This document shows, piece after piece, positions 34,190 through 42,575 of a stretch of DNA of 64,000 bases; position 1 is the first letter of the stretch; each line of letters begins with the position of its first letter. This DNA is from Rossellomorea vietnamensis (lineage in GTDB: Bacteria > Bacillota > Bacilli > Bacillales > Bacillaceae_B). The notes under the pieces were generated by a model. The model did no database searches, had not been told where the DNA came from, and was given only the letters and a program-made list of their open reading frames with translations. The DNA is taken from contig NZ_VTEH01000021.1 of NCBI RefSeq assembly GCF_008180615.1, positions 1-64,000 of the forward strand. Reading direction: 5' to 3'. The position numbers and the translations under genes were made by a program.

Positions 34190-34317
34190 ATATCAATTAA
34201 TAAAGAAGAATAGTCTTTTTCTGTAATTGGGTGGTGCAGACCAGCGGGACAGAATTGATATTGGTTTGCATGCAGCCTCTTTTGGTGAAGAGATACTTCT
34301 CATCCCGTAAAAATAGA

Positions 34318-34358
34318 AGGGCCGATCTCTCATTGAAAACAAGAGATCGGCCCTTCTG
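34318..34358 (-). terminator. Strong bidirectional hairpin after the lipoprotein gene
   Basis: GGGCCGATCTCT pairs with AGAGATCGGCCC, a perfect 12-base stem; on the minus strand TTCTATTTTT follows. Confidence 0.85.
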
Positions 34359-34371
34359 ACCTGAATTTATT

Positions 34372-35493
34372 CTATTGGTAATTAACAAAAGCAGGGGCAG
34401 GGTCTAATTCCAAGACGTCCTTAGGCGTCATTAGTGGTTCATCTTTTTTGTAGAACACCTTGAAGCCTCCGTATTGAATTGGCTGCTTCTGCACATGTTC
34501 ATTGTATCCTGCTCTTTTAATTCCAGCAATTCCATGGCCGTCAAAATTCAAGACAACTTCCACATTGTCCGTAGGCTGGATGGCGTCCTTGTTGGTAAGA
34601 ACTTTCTCTGCAAATTGATGGACAATGACAAACTTATCAGGAAGCCCATTTTCCTCCGTCAAATCTGATACATATTCTATCGCTTCTTGAATTTCTTTAC
34701 CATCGACCGTACCTAAGTCCACTCCGGGAACTTGTCCTTCTTTGACTTGGAATTCCGTATCAATGGCTAAATGGACATGAGGCATTTTTAAGTATTTTTC
34801 CAGCGATTTGACCTGATTCATGACGGTATCACGGGCAAGCTGTACATCGAGGATCAGCAGGGCATTGTGATCTTCTGCCAATTGGGCATATTCTTCAATA
34901 GCTTCGTCTGGTGTTGGAACGATATAGTCACCATCTTCTCCGGGACTCCGCTGAGCTACAGTTGAGATCAATTCGATCGCAGGGATAGCCGGTCTTTCAG
35001 GGTCCAGTTCAGAATAGGCCTTGGTTTGCTCAAGAAGTTTATCCATGAAAACTTCAGGGCTGTGCTCTCCTAAAATTCCCATGTTCACTGAATTGGGATG
35101 CCCATAATAGGAGACGATTCTATGATCCTTAAGCGGTCCATCTGTTGCATCTTCTGCACCTTTGGTCAAGGTCTGCCCTAATGGCACACTTCTTTCCGTG
35201 TCGCCTCCATGTGCCTGCGTCCTTGGCATTTCCGCCAGCTGTTCTTCTGTATAGTTGGTTTTCAGCGGTTGAGCACTTTGGCTGGGCTCGATTGCCTGAA
35301 AGGATGCTTGGTTAGCGAATCGTGGAGAATTCGCTGCATCCGCAATCGCATAATGCTGCTCACTAAGGGAAAGTTCTGTTTGTTGATGCATCATGGATTC
35401 CTGGTTTGTTGAAGTTACTGATTGCGAACATCCTGTAATTAGTAATGAAGGGATGGCTGCAAAGTAAGCTCCCGTTTTCAATATCTTTTTCAT
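34372..35493 (-). CDS. Lipoprotein with predicted TIM-barrel-like domain, unknown function
   Basis: 373 residues. Signal peptide with lipobox LLITGC (Cys22), then a Gln/Ser-rich linker to about residue 115. The rest (HRIVSYYGHPNSVNMGILG, PAIPAIELISTVAQ, NALLILDVQLARD, HVHLAIDTEFQVKEG, GLPDKFVIVHQF, VVLNFDGHGIAG) has a regular strand-helix alternation with acidic and His residues at strand ends, as in TIM-barrel hydrolases. I recognise it only as a conserved Bacillaceae lipoprotein; an extracellular glycan-active enzyme is a guess. GGTGGGATAAC precedes ATG. Confidence 0.6.
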   Translation of the reverse strand: MKKILKTGAYFAAIPSLLITGCSQSVTSTNQESMMHQQTELSLSEQHYAIADAANSPRFANQASFQAIEPSQSAQPLKTNYTEEQLAEMPRTQAHGGDTERSVPLGQTLTKGAEDATDGPLKDHRIVSYYGHPNSVNMGILGEHSPEVFMDKLLEQTKAYSELDPERPAIPAIELISTVAQRSPGEDGDYIVPTPDEAIEEYAQLAEDHNALLILDVQLARDTVMNQVKSLEKYLKMPHVHLAIDTEFQVKEGQVPGVDLGTVDGKEIQEAIEYVSDLTEENGLPDKFVIVHQFAEKVLTNKDAIQPTDNVEVVLNFDGHGIAGIKRAGYNEHVQKQPIQYGGFKVFYKKDEPLMTPKDVLELDPAPAFVNYQ

Positions 35494-36035
35494 GTTATCC
35501 CACCTGTTTTAAAAATATGAAAATACCTCTCTGATGATGGCGGCTCTCTCACCGACTGATGAATTTCATTATGTAAATCTCGCATACTGAAATTCTTTTC
35601 TAATAAACATCAAAGCTCTCATTACACTACCCTGACACTTCTGTGAATAAACCTTTACCGGGAATAACAGGGCTGGTGTGTTTACCATGAAACATCAAAA
35701 CGCCGCTTTGCTTGCTCACCCAATGATTTTCAGCTGATATCACTAAATCATTCGAGTGATTCATTCTTTTACCTCAGACGGTTTTTTTAGCAGTCGTTTA
35801 AATGTGAGGATTCTGAGGGAATGATGAGCAAGGTGAGGTCCAGCTGTCCTATTATGAAGGCTTCACCAAAAAAGCAAGGCTTTTCTTATCGAAACCAGAT
35901 ACCTTACGCTTCAGCACAAATTTGATTCACATTCAATTCTCACGATGTAAAAATGTCGATAAAGTGGTAAGCTAGTAATTCAGTGTCGCAAATATGCTAA
36001 AATCTGGACACGTGTAACTAACAGGAGGTTTATCA
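35494..36035. other. Intergenic region
   Basis: 542 bases without a supported gene or RNA. A few short palindromes (AAGGCTT twice near 35860) and T-runs are present. Nothing decisive is seen. Confidence 0.3.
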
Positions 36036-36530
36036 ATGAATATAGATAATAACGATATATTAATCCGCTTACGATATGCACTGGATATCAAAAATACAGA
36101 GATGGTTGAGATCTTCAAGCTGGGCGGGGTGGATTTGTCTAAAGAAGAAGTGATGAAAGTACTGACCAAATCAGAGGACGATCTTGCTGTAACAGAGACC
36201 CATATAGCGTGTGATGATGAAATGTTCGAGTCTTTCTTAAACGGTTTTATTACATATAAAAGAGGAAAGCAGGAGCCAAAGCCGGGGCAGCCTGAACGAC
36301 CTGCTTTAACCCATGAGCACGTGAATAACCTTCTGCTTAAGAAGGTGAAAATTGCGCTCTCTCTCACAAGTGAAGACATGATCGAGATATTGGATGATGC
36401 TGGAGTGACGGTTACCAAAGGGGAAATCGGCGCCATATTGCGGAGAGAAGGCCACAAGAATTACCAGATCTGCGGTGACCGGTATGCCAGGAATTTCTTA
36501 AAAGGATTAACCATCAGATACAGGGGATAA
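36036..36530 (+). CDS. yehS: DUF1456 (YehS-like) protein
   Basis: 164 residues with two similar halves: ILIRLRYALDIKNTEMVEIF (8-27) with CDDEMFESFLNGFI, and LLKKVKIALSLTSEDMIEIL (about 100-119) with CGDRYARNFLKGLT. This duplicated layout is the DUF1456/YehS family, function unknown. AGGAGG is nine bases before ATG. It forms an operon with the YgjP-like gene three bases downstream. Confidence 0.85.
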   Translation: MNIDNNDILIRLRYALDIKNTEMVEIFKLGGVDLSKEEVMKVLTKSEDDLAVTETHIACDDEMFESFLNGFITYKRGKQEPKPGQPERPALTHEHVNNLLLKKVKIALSLTSEDMIEILDDAGVTVTKGEIGAILRREGHKNYQICGDRYARNFLKGLTIRYRG

Positions 36531-36533
36531 CTC

Positions 36534-37241
36534 ATGAACCATACTTTTTCAGGTGAGACGATCCATTTTGATATTAAATATAAAAACCGCAAATCCATTG
36601 GTATTTACCTTGACAGTTATGGAAATGTTGAAGTGCATGCACCTAAGGGCACGCCAGACGAAGCTATCCTTCGATTAATAGAAGATAGATGGGAAGTAAT
36701 TCTGCAGAATTCGAATGAAAGAAAAGACAGACTGAATGGGCCGCAGGAAAAGGACTATGTGCACGGTGAACAATTTCTGTATTTAGGAAAGGTATATCCC
36801 ATAGAAGTCCATGAGGATTGGAGCACCCCGCAAGATCATATAAAGTTTGATGAAAACACTTTGCATATCTACGTCAAACAGCTTGAAGATGAGCGGATTA
36901 AACAGGCTTTAAAACGGTTTTATTACAGACAGTGCAAAGCGTTAGTAGAGAAGAGTATCTCCGAACATCAACATCACTTTAAAACAAAGCCGCATTCCAT
37001 CCGTATTAATGACAGCAAAACAACTTGGGGAACCTGCGATGGAAAAAGGCAGCTGACCTTCAATTGGAAGCTTGCCATGGCGCCCCGGGAAGTGATTGAT
37101 TATGTAGTCGTTCATGAAATGTGCCACATGGTTCATCTCAATCATGACCGGTCTTTCTGGCGTCTTGTCGGAAAAATCGTGCCGGACTATAAAGAGAAAG
37201 AAAACTGGCTGGCCGCATCGAGCTGGAAGATGACGGTATAG
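36534..37241 (+). CDS. ygjP: YgjP-like (DUF45, M48-type) metallopeptidase
   Basis: 235 residues. The zinc site is VVVHEMCHMVHLNHDRSFW with H194, E195, H198 and H204, which matches the HExxH(x5)H pattern of YgjP/SprT-like proteins. The N-terminal half is a beta-rich domain typical of DUF45. In other bacteria this family is often near restriction genes, but here it follows DUF1456. It starts three bases after the previous stop. Confidence 0.85.
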   Translation: MNHTFSGETIHFDIKYKNRKSIGIYLDSYGNVEVHAPKGTPDEAILRLIEDRWEVILQNSNERKDRLNGPQEKDYVHGEQFLYLGKVYPIEVHEDWSTPQDHIKFDENTLHIYVKQLEDERIKQALKRFYYRQCKALVEKSISEHQHHFKTKPHSIRINDSKTTWGTCDGKRQLTFNWKLAMAPREVIDYVVVHEMCHMVHLNHDRSFWRLVGKIVPDYKEKENWLAASSWKMTV

Positions 37242-37326
37242 TAGATATAAAAGATGCCTTACCGGGAATACGGAAGCGTTGCTGAGACGGGGGGACGAGG
37301 GAATCCTCCGTCTCATTCCTGGTTTA

Positions 37327-37348
37327 TAGGCAACCAATTAGTTGCCTA
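37327..37348. promoter_or_regulatory. Palindromic operator 1 upstream of the ArsR-family gene
   Basis: TAGGCAAC-CAATTA-GTTGCCTA is a perfect 8-base inverted repeat. It lies four bases before the -35 box. Confidence 0.7.
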
Positions 37349-37351
37349 TGA

Positions 37352-37381
37352 TTGACATGCAACCTTGAAGTTGCATATAAT
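37352..37381 (+). promoter_or_regulatory. Sigma-A type promoter of the ArsR-family gene
   Basis: TTGACA at 37352-37357 and TATAAT at 37376-37381 are separated by 18 bases. A start seven bases after the -10 box coincides with ATG 37388, so the transcript is probably leaderless. Confidence 0.75.
37358..37375. promoter_or_regulatory. Palindromic operator 2 inside the promoter
   Basis: TGCAAC-CTTGAA-GTTGCA exactly fills the space between the -35 and -10 boxes and shares the GCAAC(N6)GTTGC core with operator 1. A repressor bound here would block RNA polymerase. Confidence 0.75.
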
Positions 37382-37387
37382 CGGTTT

Positions 37388-37666
37388 ATGAGATGGGATA
37401 AAGACGCTATATTCAAAGCACTTAGTGACTCGACACGGAGAATTATATTGGATGAGCTGTCGGAACGAAATGACCTAACTTTGTATGAGCTTACGACACG
37501 GCTCATTATGAAGCACAATCTTGCCATTTCACGACAAGCGATCGCCAAACATCTTTCAGCATTGGAAGCTGCCGGGCTTGTAAACTCAAAACGAAAAGGA
37601 AAGTACAGGGTGCTTAATTTTAACAGAGAACCGCTGAAGAATTTGCTGGAAGGGTGGATAGATTAA
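37388..37666 (+). CDS. ArsR-family winged-helix regulator, probably leaderless
   Basis: 92 residues from ATG 37388 (MRWDKDAIFKALSDSTRRII). The upstream in-frame codons lie in the promoter, so they cannot be the start, and there is no ribosome site before ATG. The HTH is visible in LAISRQAIAKHLSALEAAG with the wing RKGKYRVLNF. It lacks the metal-binding ELCVCDL motif, so it is the SdpR/AHSA1-linked type. It probably represses itself through the two GCAAC-N6-GTTGC palindromes and may control the VOC gene 50 bases downstream. Confidence 0.85.
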   Translation: MRWDKDAIFKALSDSTRRIILDELSERNDLTLYELTTRLIMKHNLAISRQAIAKHLSALEAAGLVNSKRKGKYRVLNFNREPLKNLLEGWID

Positions 37667-37716
37667 GTATTAGGATTTTGAAAGTGCTGCTTTGAACTAT
37701 ATAGGGAGGTCTATAA

Positions 37717-38103
37717 ATGTTAAATATAATCGTAACGAGTATTTTTGTAGAAAACCAAGATAAGGCGTTAAATTTTTATACGAAAACACTGGGATTTGTT
37801 AAAAAGCACGATGTGCCCACTGGTGAGCATCGATGGATAACTGTAGTTACACCAGGTCAAGAAAACGGAACCGAGCTATTACTGGAACCTAATGAGCATC
37901 CCGCTGCTAAGGACTATCAACAAAAGTTATTCAGCGATGGAATTCCTGTAACAATGTTTGGCGTTGAGGATATTGAAGAAGAGTATAAAAGGCTGGTCGA
38001 GAAGGGTGTCCAGTTTACAATGTCTCCAACAGAAATGGGCGGAATCACAATAGCTGTTTTCGACGATACTTGCGGAAATCTGATTCAGATCATGCAGCAG
38101 TAA
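37717..38103 (+). CDS. VOC (glyoxalase/bleomycin-resistance) family protein
   Basis: 128 residues: beta-alpha-beta-beta-beta units with SIFVENQDKALNFYTKTLGF (9-28), EHRWITVVTP, GTELLLEPNEHPAA and FDDTCGNLIQIMQQ. This is the PhnB/YurT-like group of VOC enzymes, small metal-dependent lyases, isomerases or resistance proteins; the substrate is unknown. GGGAGG precedes ATG. Its position after the ArsR regulator suggests co-regulation. Confidence 0.85.
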   Translation: MLNIIVTSIFVENQDKALNFYTKTLGFVKKHDVPTGEHRWITVVTPGQENGTELLLEPNEHPAAKDYQQKLFSDGIPVTMFGVEDIEEEYKRLVEKGVQFTMSPTEMGGITIAVFDDTCGNLIQIMQQ

Positions 38104-38136
38104 TTAAACTAGATTAGTTAGGAGGGAGTTGAAATA

Positions 38137-38682
38137 GTGGATAGTCAAATTGAAAAGGAATTCGAAAAATCAAAATCAGGTGATAAAGAGGAGCGATATG
38201 AAGCTTTTCATACCATTCTAAATATTACGGACCAAAAAGTTGATTGGGCTTATGAGGTTTTGGATCAGCTGTTAGAGGACTTAACTCATAAAGACAACCA
38301 CCAGCGATCCCGCGCCGCCCAATATTTAGCGAATCTTGCTAAAAGCGATCCAGAGATGAGAATAATGAAAGACTTTTCTAAATTGTGGCAGGTAACCAAA
38401 GACGAAAAGTTTGTAACTGCCCGGCACAGCCTCCAGTCAATCTGGAAGGTCGGAATCGCAGGGCCGCCGCAAAAAGAAATGGTGATGAAAGCTATGGAGG
38501 ACCGTTTCAGGAGGGGAACAGACGAAAAAAATTTTACTTTAATCCGAAATGACATCCTTCAAAATATGAGAAATTTATATAAGCATTTCCATGACGAAAC
38601 CATCAAGCAAACTGCATTAGAATTGACAGAAACGGTTGAAGACCCGAAGTATAAAAAGAAGTATACCGCTATATGGAAGTAG
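38137..38682 (+). CDS. HEAT-like repeat protein
   Basis: 181 residues, GTG start with AGGAGGGAG. The entire protein is helical with HEAT-like pairs (NHQRSRAAQYLANLAKSDPE, FVTARHSLQSIWKVGIAGPP, LIRNDILQNMRNLYKHF, IKQTALELTETVEDPKYKKK). Such alpha-solenoids bind proteins or, in the AlkD group, DNA; no catalytic residues are evident. It follows the VOC gene at 33 bases and may be co-transcribed. Confidence 0.7.
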   Translation: MDSQIEKEFEKSKSGDKEERYEAFHTILNITDQKVDWAYEVLDQLLEDLTHKDNHQRSRAAQYLANLAKSDPEMRIMKDFSKLWQVTKDEKFVTARHSLQSIWKVGIAGPPQKEMVMKAMEDRFRRGTDEKNFTLIRNDILQNMRNLYKHFHDETIKQTALELTETVEDPKYKKKYTAIWK

Positions 38683-38857
38683 TTTATTGAAGGGAAAGGG
38701 ATGTGTGGCGGCACTGGGGGGAACCTGTTGGCGGAGGTCATTCGTCGTACGCTCCAATCCTCCTGGGAGATAATGCGAAGCAGCATTATTGAGTAACAAT
38801 CTTCTGGAAATATCGAAAAAGAGGAGTCATCTCCTTAATTGAGTAATCTAATGTGAA

Positions 38858-39048
38858 AAATAAGGGGAGAATTTCCCGTTATTTACAGTTTTGGACTAAA
38901 ATGGTTGATGAATAAGGGGATTTTTTCCCCTTATATAAAGAAAAGTACCATTAATTTAGTGTTTTGATTCAAATAAGGGGAAATTCTCCCCCTATTTTAG
39001 CTATTTTTAGTGGATTTTGTTAAACAAGGGGAATTTTTCCCTCTATTT
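38858..39048. repeat. Array of four AAATAAGGGG...CCCCTTATTT palindromes
   Basis: Imperfect palindromes of about 25 bases begin at 38858, 38911, 38971 and 39023, 52-60 bases apart, separated by unrelated AT-rich sequence. A second array of the same palindrome type lies at 49577-49768. Confidence 0.75.
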
Positions 39049-39059
39049 ATTAAAGTGGA

Positions 39060-39127
39060 AGCGCCTTGGTCAGCCCCGACAGGCAAATGTTCTCTTGAGG
39101 TTTTTTGACCCCGAGGAGCTGGGCGCT
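39060..39127. repeat. REP-like element bounded by AGCGCC/GGCGCT
   Basis: AGCGCCTTGGTCAGCCCCGA at the left and CCCCGAGGAGCTGGGCGCT at the right form an imperfect inverted repeat of about 68 bases, more GC-rich than the surroundings. I recall similar intergenic elements in Bacillus genomes. Confidence 0.45.
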
Positions 39128-39215
39128 GAAAATAGAAACTCTTAATTCTATTCCAGGAGGGCACTCCCGTGTAGGTACCTCCGTCCGCATTCTCTAATTT
39201 CCTTTTTCCAAAGAA

Positions 39216-39767
39216 TTAATTTTTATGATTTCCAAGATAACGGTATAGAGTAGACTTGCTTATTCCTGTCTTGTTTTTAATTTCAGACATTGTGTACTCT
39301 TTTGACTCATACATGGTTAGTGCCAGTTTTATATTATCATCAGGTATTTTTGGTCTCCCCGCAGAGATTCCTCTCAGTTTTGCTTCTTTTAGACCTTCCC
39401 GGGTTTTTGAACTGATGGTATCACGGTTGAATTTTAGAATGTGTTCTAAATGGTTCTTGAATGAAGCATTGTTATCTTTCTCTGTATCGATTTCCTCTTC
39501 AATTGATACAAAAGCAGCGCCTTTTTCCTCGATGGTATTAAGTAGTTCAAGGAGATGGGGAAGGGAGTCTGCTAAACTGGAAAGCTTTGCAACCGCAAGC
39601 CTGTCTTTTGGTTTCAGGTCATTCAGCAATTGTTCCAGAGCATGTCTATTTTTTGAGGAAGAGTGAGCCTCCTCTATAATGTTACCGCAATTTATTTTAT
39701 ATAGAAGCGCATTTTGCTGTTGGCAGTTTGGATCTAAGGTGGAGGGTCTTGTATACCCAATTAGCAT
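39216..39767 (-). CDS. Resolvase-like serine recombinase with missing catalytic arginines
   Basis: 183 residues from ATG 39767; AAAGGAG is nine bases upstream, and an earlier GTG overlaps that site. The fold is that of small resolvases: IGYTRPST with Arg7 and Ser9 (nucleophile), R41 in SKNRHALEQLL, the E-helix after DTEKD, and a C-terminal HTH (YTMSEIKNKTGISKSTLYRY). The LDRLGRS motif is replaced by KLSSLADS (61-68), so the two active-site arginines corresponding to gamma-delta R68 and R71 are Ser64 and Asp67. It probably binds DNA but may not recombine. No inverted repeats or transposon genes adjoin it. Confidence 0.75.
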   Translation of the reverse strand: MLIGYTRPSTLDPNCQQQNALLYKINCGNIIEEAHSSSKNRHALEQLLNDLKPKDRLAVAKLSSLADSLPHLLELLNTIEEKGAAFVSIEEEIDTEKDNNASFKNHLEHILKFNRDTISSKTREGLKEAKLRGISAGRPKIPDDNIKLALTMYESKEYTMSEIKNKTGISKSTLYRYLGNHKN

Positions 39768-39891
39768 GATGAACACTCCTTTGTTGATTTACATAATACT
39801 ATAATACCATTATGGTTCCTTTTTGGGACAGAATATGTTAAGATTTTGTAAAACATAAGCAAGTTGTATTTAATGTAAAGGGAGTGTAATC

Positions 39892-41838
39892 ATGAAAACC
39901 CCAATAACTAATAAGAATACAACTAACTTTGCAAACGAATTCACGTTCTTCTTCGTAATGGCAGTTGTATTACTTTGGTTAAAAACTTATGTCGTCCAAT
40001 TAACTCAATTTAATTTAGGAATCGAAAGTTTTATCCAGCATATATTGCTTTTGGTGAATCCTTTAGGTTCATCGTTATTGTTTTTAGGTTTGGCTTTACT
40101 TTTTAAGGGCAGAAAGAAATTTATCATCCTCATGGTGATTTATTTTATAATGTCCATCGTGTTATTTGCAAATGCCCTGTACTATCGATTTTTCAATGAT
40201 TTTATTACAATTCCAACTTTAATGCAGACCCAGAACTTTGGAAATGTCAGCAGCAGCGCAGGGACTCTGCTGCAGCCAGTCGATCTGTTGTTTTTTGCAG
40301 ACGTCGTTTTTCTTCTTGGGTACCTTGTATTGAAGTTTAATAGACTAGAAATCAACACAGTGACATCAAAGAGGGTTAAAAGGTTGTTGGTGACCGCTTT
40401 ATTGATATCAGGCGTCAACCTGGCAATTTCGGAAATAGATCGTCCGCAATTATTAAAGAGGGGCTTTGACCGGAACTACATTGTTAAGTATCTGGGAGTC
40501 TACAATTATACAATATATGATGCTTATCAGAGCACGAAAGCGACTGCACAGCGGGCTTTGGCCAGCAGTGATGATGCGACAGAGATAGAGAACTATACTA
40601 GATCGAACCATGCGGATCCCAATCCAGACTATTTTGGAAAAGGGGAAGGGATGAATGTAATTTATGTTCACATGGAATCTATTCAAAATTTCCTTATTGA
40701 CTATGAACTGCATGGTGAAGAAGTTACTCCGTTCTTGAATTCTTTGACGAATGAAGAAAGCACCTTCTACTTTGATAATTTCTTTCATCAGACAGCTCAA
40801 GGAAAAACGGCTGATGCAGAGTATATGGTTGCCAACTCTATATATGGTCTGTCTCAAGGTTCAGCTTTTACAACAAAAGGGCTGAATACCTACCATTCAG
40901 CTCCTGCGATTTTAGAACAGCAGCAGGACTACACCTCTGCTGTATTTCATGGCAATACCGGGAGCTTCTGGAATCGGGATGAAATTTATAAATCCTTTGG
41001 TTATGATCATTTTTATGACGATCAGTACTTTGATATCGAACAGGAGGATTTAGCTGATTACGGCTTGATGGATAAGCCTTTCTTCAAGCAGTCGATTCCT
41101 TATTTAGAATCGCTTCCTGAACCGTTCTACGCGAACTTCATTACGGTTACCCATCACTTCCCGTTTACGATGGATCAAGAAGAAGCTACAATCGGTAAAC
41201 ATACAACTGGTGATAAAACGGTAGATGATTATTTTCAGACAGCCAGATATGCTGATGAAGCCCTGGAGCAATTCTTCCATTACCTGAAGGAGTCTGGTTT
41301 ATACGATGAATCTATCATCGTAATGTATGGAGACCATTACGGGATATCCAAGAATCACAATGCCGCAATGAGGGAAGTTATCGGAAAAGAAGTGACCCCA
41401 TTTGAAAGTGCCGGTTTGCAGCGGACGCCATTATTCATCAGGGTCCCTGGCATGGAAGGGGAAGTGAATCATGAATTTGCAGGACAAATTGATCTGCTTC
41501 CAACTCTCCTTCATTTGCTTGGAATCGAGTCTGATGAGTATCTGCACTTTGGAACAGATATCTTTTCTGACGAACATGATGATATTATCCCATTCAGAAA
41601 TGGAGATTTCGTAAGTAAGGATATCTCATCAGTTGAAGGAAAATTCTATGATACTTCTACTGGGAAACTGCTGCCAAGTGACCAAAGAGAAAAAGCTGTA
41701 GAAATGCAAAAGATAGCAGAACAAAAGTTAAGCCTCTCAGATAGAGTGGTCAATGGCGATTTATTACGGTTCTACACACCAGATGGCTTTAAAGAAGTAG
41801 ATCGTACTCAATATGACTATGATGCGGATTTACAGTAA
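39892..41838 (+). CDS. ltaS: LtaS-family lipoteichoic acid synthase
   Basis: 648 residues. Five N-terminal membrane segments (to about residue 190) are followed by an extracellular alkaline-phosphatase-like domain: VIYVHMESIQNFLID with the metal-binding Glu, QTAQGKTADAEYM with nucleophile T306, GNTGSFWNRDE, HHFPFTM and YGDHYGIS. LtaS transfers glycerol phosphate from phosphatidylglycerol onto lipoteichoic acid at the outer membrane face, with Mn2+. Bacilli have several paralogs (LtaS, YfnI, YqgS, YvgJ), so the exact one is not assigned. GGGAGTG precedes ATG. Single gene with a terminator. Confidence 0.9.
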   Translation: MKTPITNKNTTNFANEFTFFFVMAVVLLWLKTYVVQLTQFNLGIESFIQHILLLVNPLGSSLLFLGLALLFKGRKKFIILMVIYFIMSIVLFANALYYRFFNDFITIPTLMQTQNFGNVSSSAGTLLQPVDLLFFADVVFLLGYLVLKFNRLEINTVTSKRVKRLLVTALLISGVNLAISEIDRPQLLKRGFDRNYIVKYLGVYNYTIYDAYQSTKATAQRALASSDDATEIENYTRSNHADPNPDYFGKGEGMNVIYVHMESIQNFLIDYELHGEEVTPFLNSLTNEESTFYFDNFFHQTAQGKTADAEYMVANSIYGLSQGSAFTTKGLNTYHSAPAILEQQQDYTSAVFHGNTGSFWNRDEIYKSFGYDHFYDDQYFDIEQEDLADYGLMDKPFFKQSIPYLESLPEPFYANFITVTHHFPFTMDQEEATIGKHTTGDKTVDDYFQTARYADEALEQFFHYLKESGLYDESIIVMYGDHYGISKNHNAAMREVIGKEVTPFESAGLQRTPLFIRVPGMEGEVNHEFAGQIDLLPTLLHLLGIESDEYLHFGTDIFSDEHDDIIPFRNGDFVSKDISSVEGKFYDTSTGKLLPSDQREKAVEMQKIAEQKLSLSDRVVNGDLLRFYTPDGFKEVDRTQYDYDADLQ

Positions 41839-41870
41839 TGAATCGTTTACATCATCTCACAAGAATTATT

Positions 41871-41906
41871 AGCTGACTCCCTGATTAAGCAGGGGTCAGC
41901 TTTTTT
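41871..41906 (+). terminator. Terminator after ltaS
   Basis: AGCTGACTCCCTG pairs with CAGGGGTCAGCT, followed by TTTTTT. Confidence 0.85.
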
Positions 41907-42090
41907 CTTAGAAAATGGGTGGACAGGTGACGGCCGGATATCCATTTCGAACTTTAAATCGAATAGAAGAAAAATATTGGAAGAGAGCCTTTTATAAAAC
42001 ATAATCCTATTAATTTCGATAGTGGTGTGGAAAGATGTAATTAACATAATGAGTCAGCGCTTAAAAAACTTATGAAAGAAGCTGGTAGAA

Positions 42091-42450
42091 ATGTCAGGAG
42101 AGATTATATTTGTGTATAACGCCAAAAGCGGCATTTGGAATGGACTTCTTGATAGCCTGCATAAAATATCTTCACCTGAAACCTACTCATGTGAGCTGTG
42201 TCAGCTGACTTATGGGCTAACTACCATGAATCGGGAGTGGAAGTCCTATCTTCGGAATCTTCCTTATAAAATTACGTTTCTCCATCTGGATGAGCTATCG
42301 AGTGAGCTCCCGAAAGTTGAATTTCCTGCTGCATTTATTAAAGGAAACAATGGATATGAGATGCTCATCACTAAAGAGGAGATGAGAAGCTGTAATCAAG
42401 TCAAGGAGCTAATTTTCCTAATGAACACCAAGTTAGAAGATTACTCATAA
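42091..42450 (+). CDS. Conserved hypothetical protein with CxLC motif
   Basis: 119 residues. It begins IIFVYNAKSGIWNGLLDSLH, followed by SPETYSCELCQLTYG with C34-x-x-C37 and KITFLHLDEL; the end is KGNNGYEMLITKEEM. This is a small conserved family sometimes annotated as GTPase, but no GTP-binding motif is visible. The CELC pair might bind a metal or be redox active. Single gene ended by a strong terminator. Confidence 0.6.
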   Translation: MSGEIIFVYNAKSGIWNGLLDSLHKISSPETYSCELCQLTYGLTTMNREWKSYLRNLPYKITFLHLDELSSELPKVEFPAAFIKGNNGYEMLITKEEMRSCNQVKELIFLMNTKLEDYS

Positions 42451-42470
42451 ATTTTATCAATAGAAATATA

Positions 42471-42505
42471 AAAGAACAGCAGCGAAATCACTGCTGTTCT
42501 TTTAT
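42471..42505 (+). terminator. Terminator after the CxLC-motif gene
   Basis: AAAGAACAGCAG pairs with CTGCTGTTCTTT, ending in TTTTATT. Confidence 0.85.
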
Positions 42506-42575
42506 TAATCTTTTTTTAAGTGAGGGGCTATTTATATTATTTACCATTAACTATATTTGAAAAAGTGAATGAATC

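Larger units (their letters stand above)
38683..39215. other. Intergenic region with palindrome array
   Basis: 533 bases holding a four-unit array of AAATAAGGGG-type palindromes (38858-39048) and an AGCGCC/GGCGCT-bounded hairpin element (39060-39127). No gene. Confidence 0.55.

Noticed and set aside
38858..39048. Possible CRISPR-like array of short palindromes
   Set aside because: The repeats diverge from each other, spacing is uneven and no cas genes are present; better described as dispersed palindromes.
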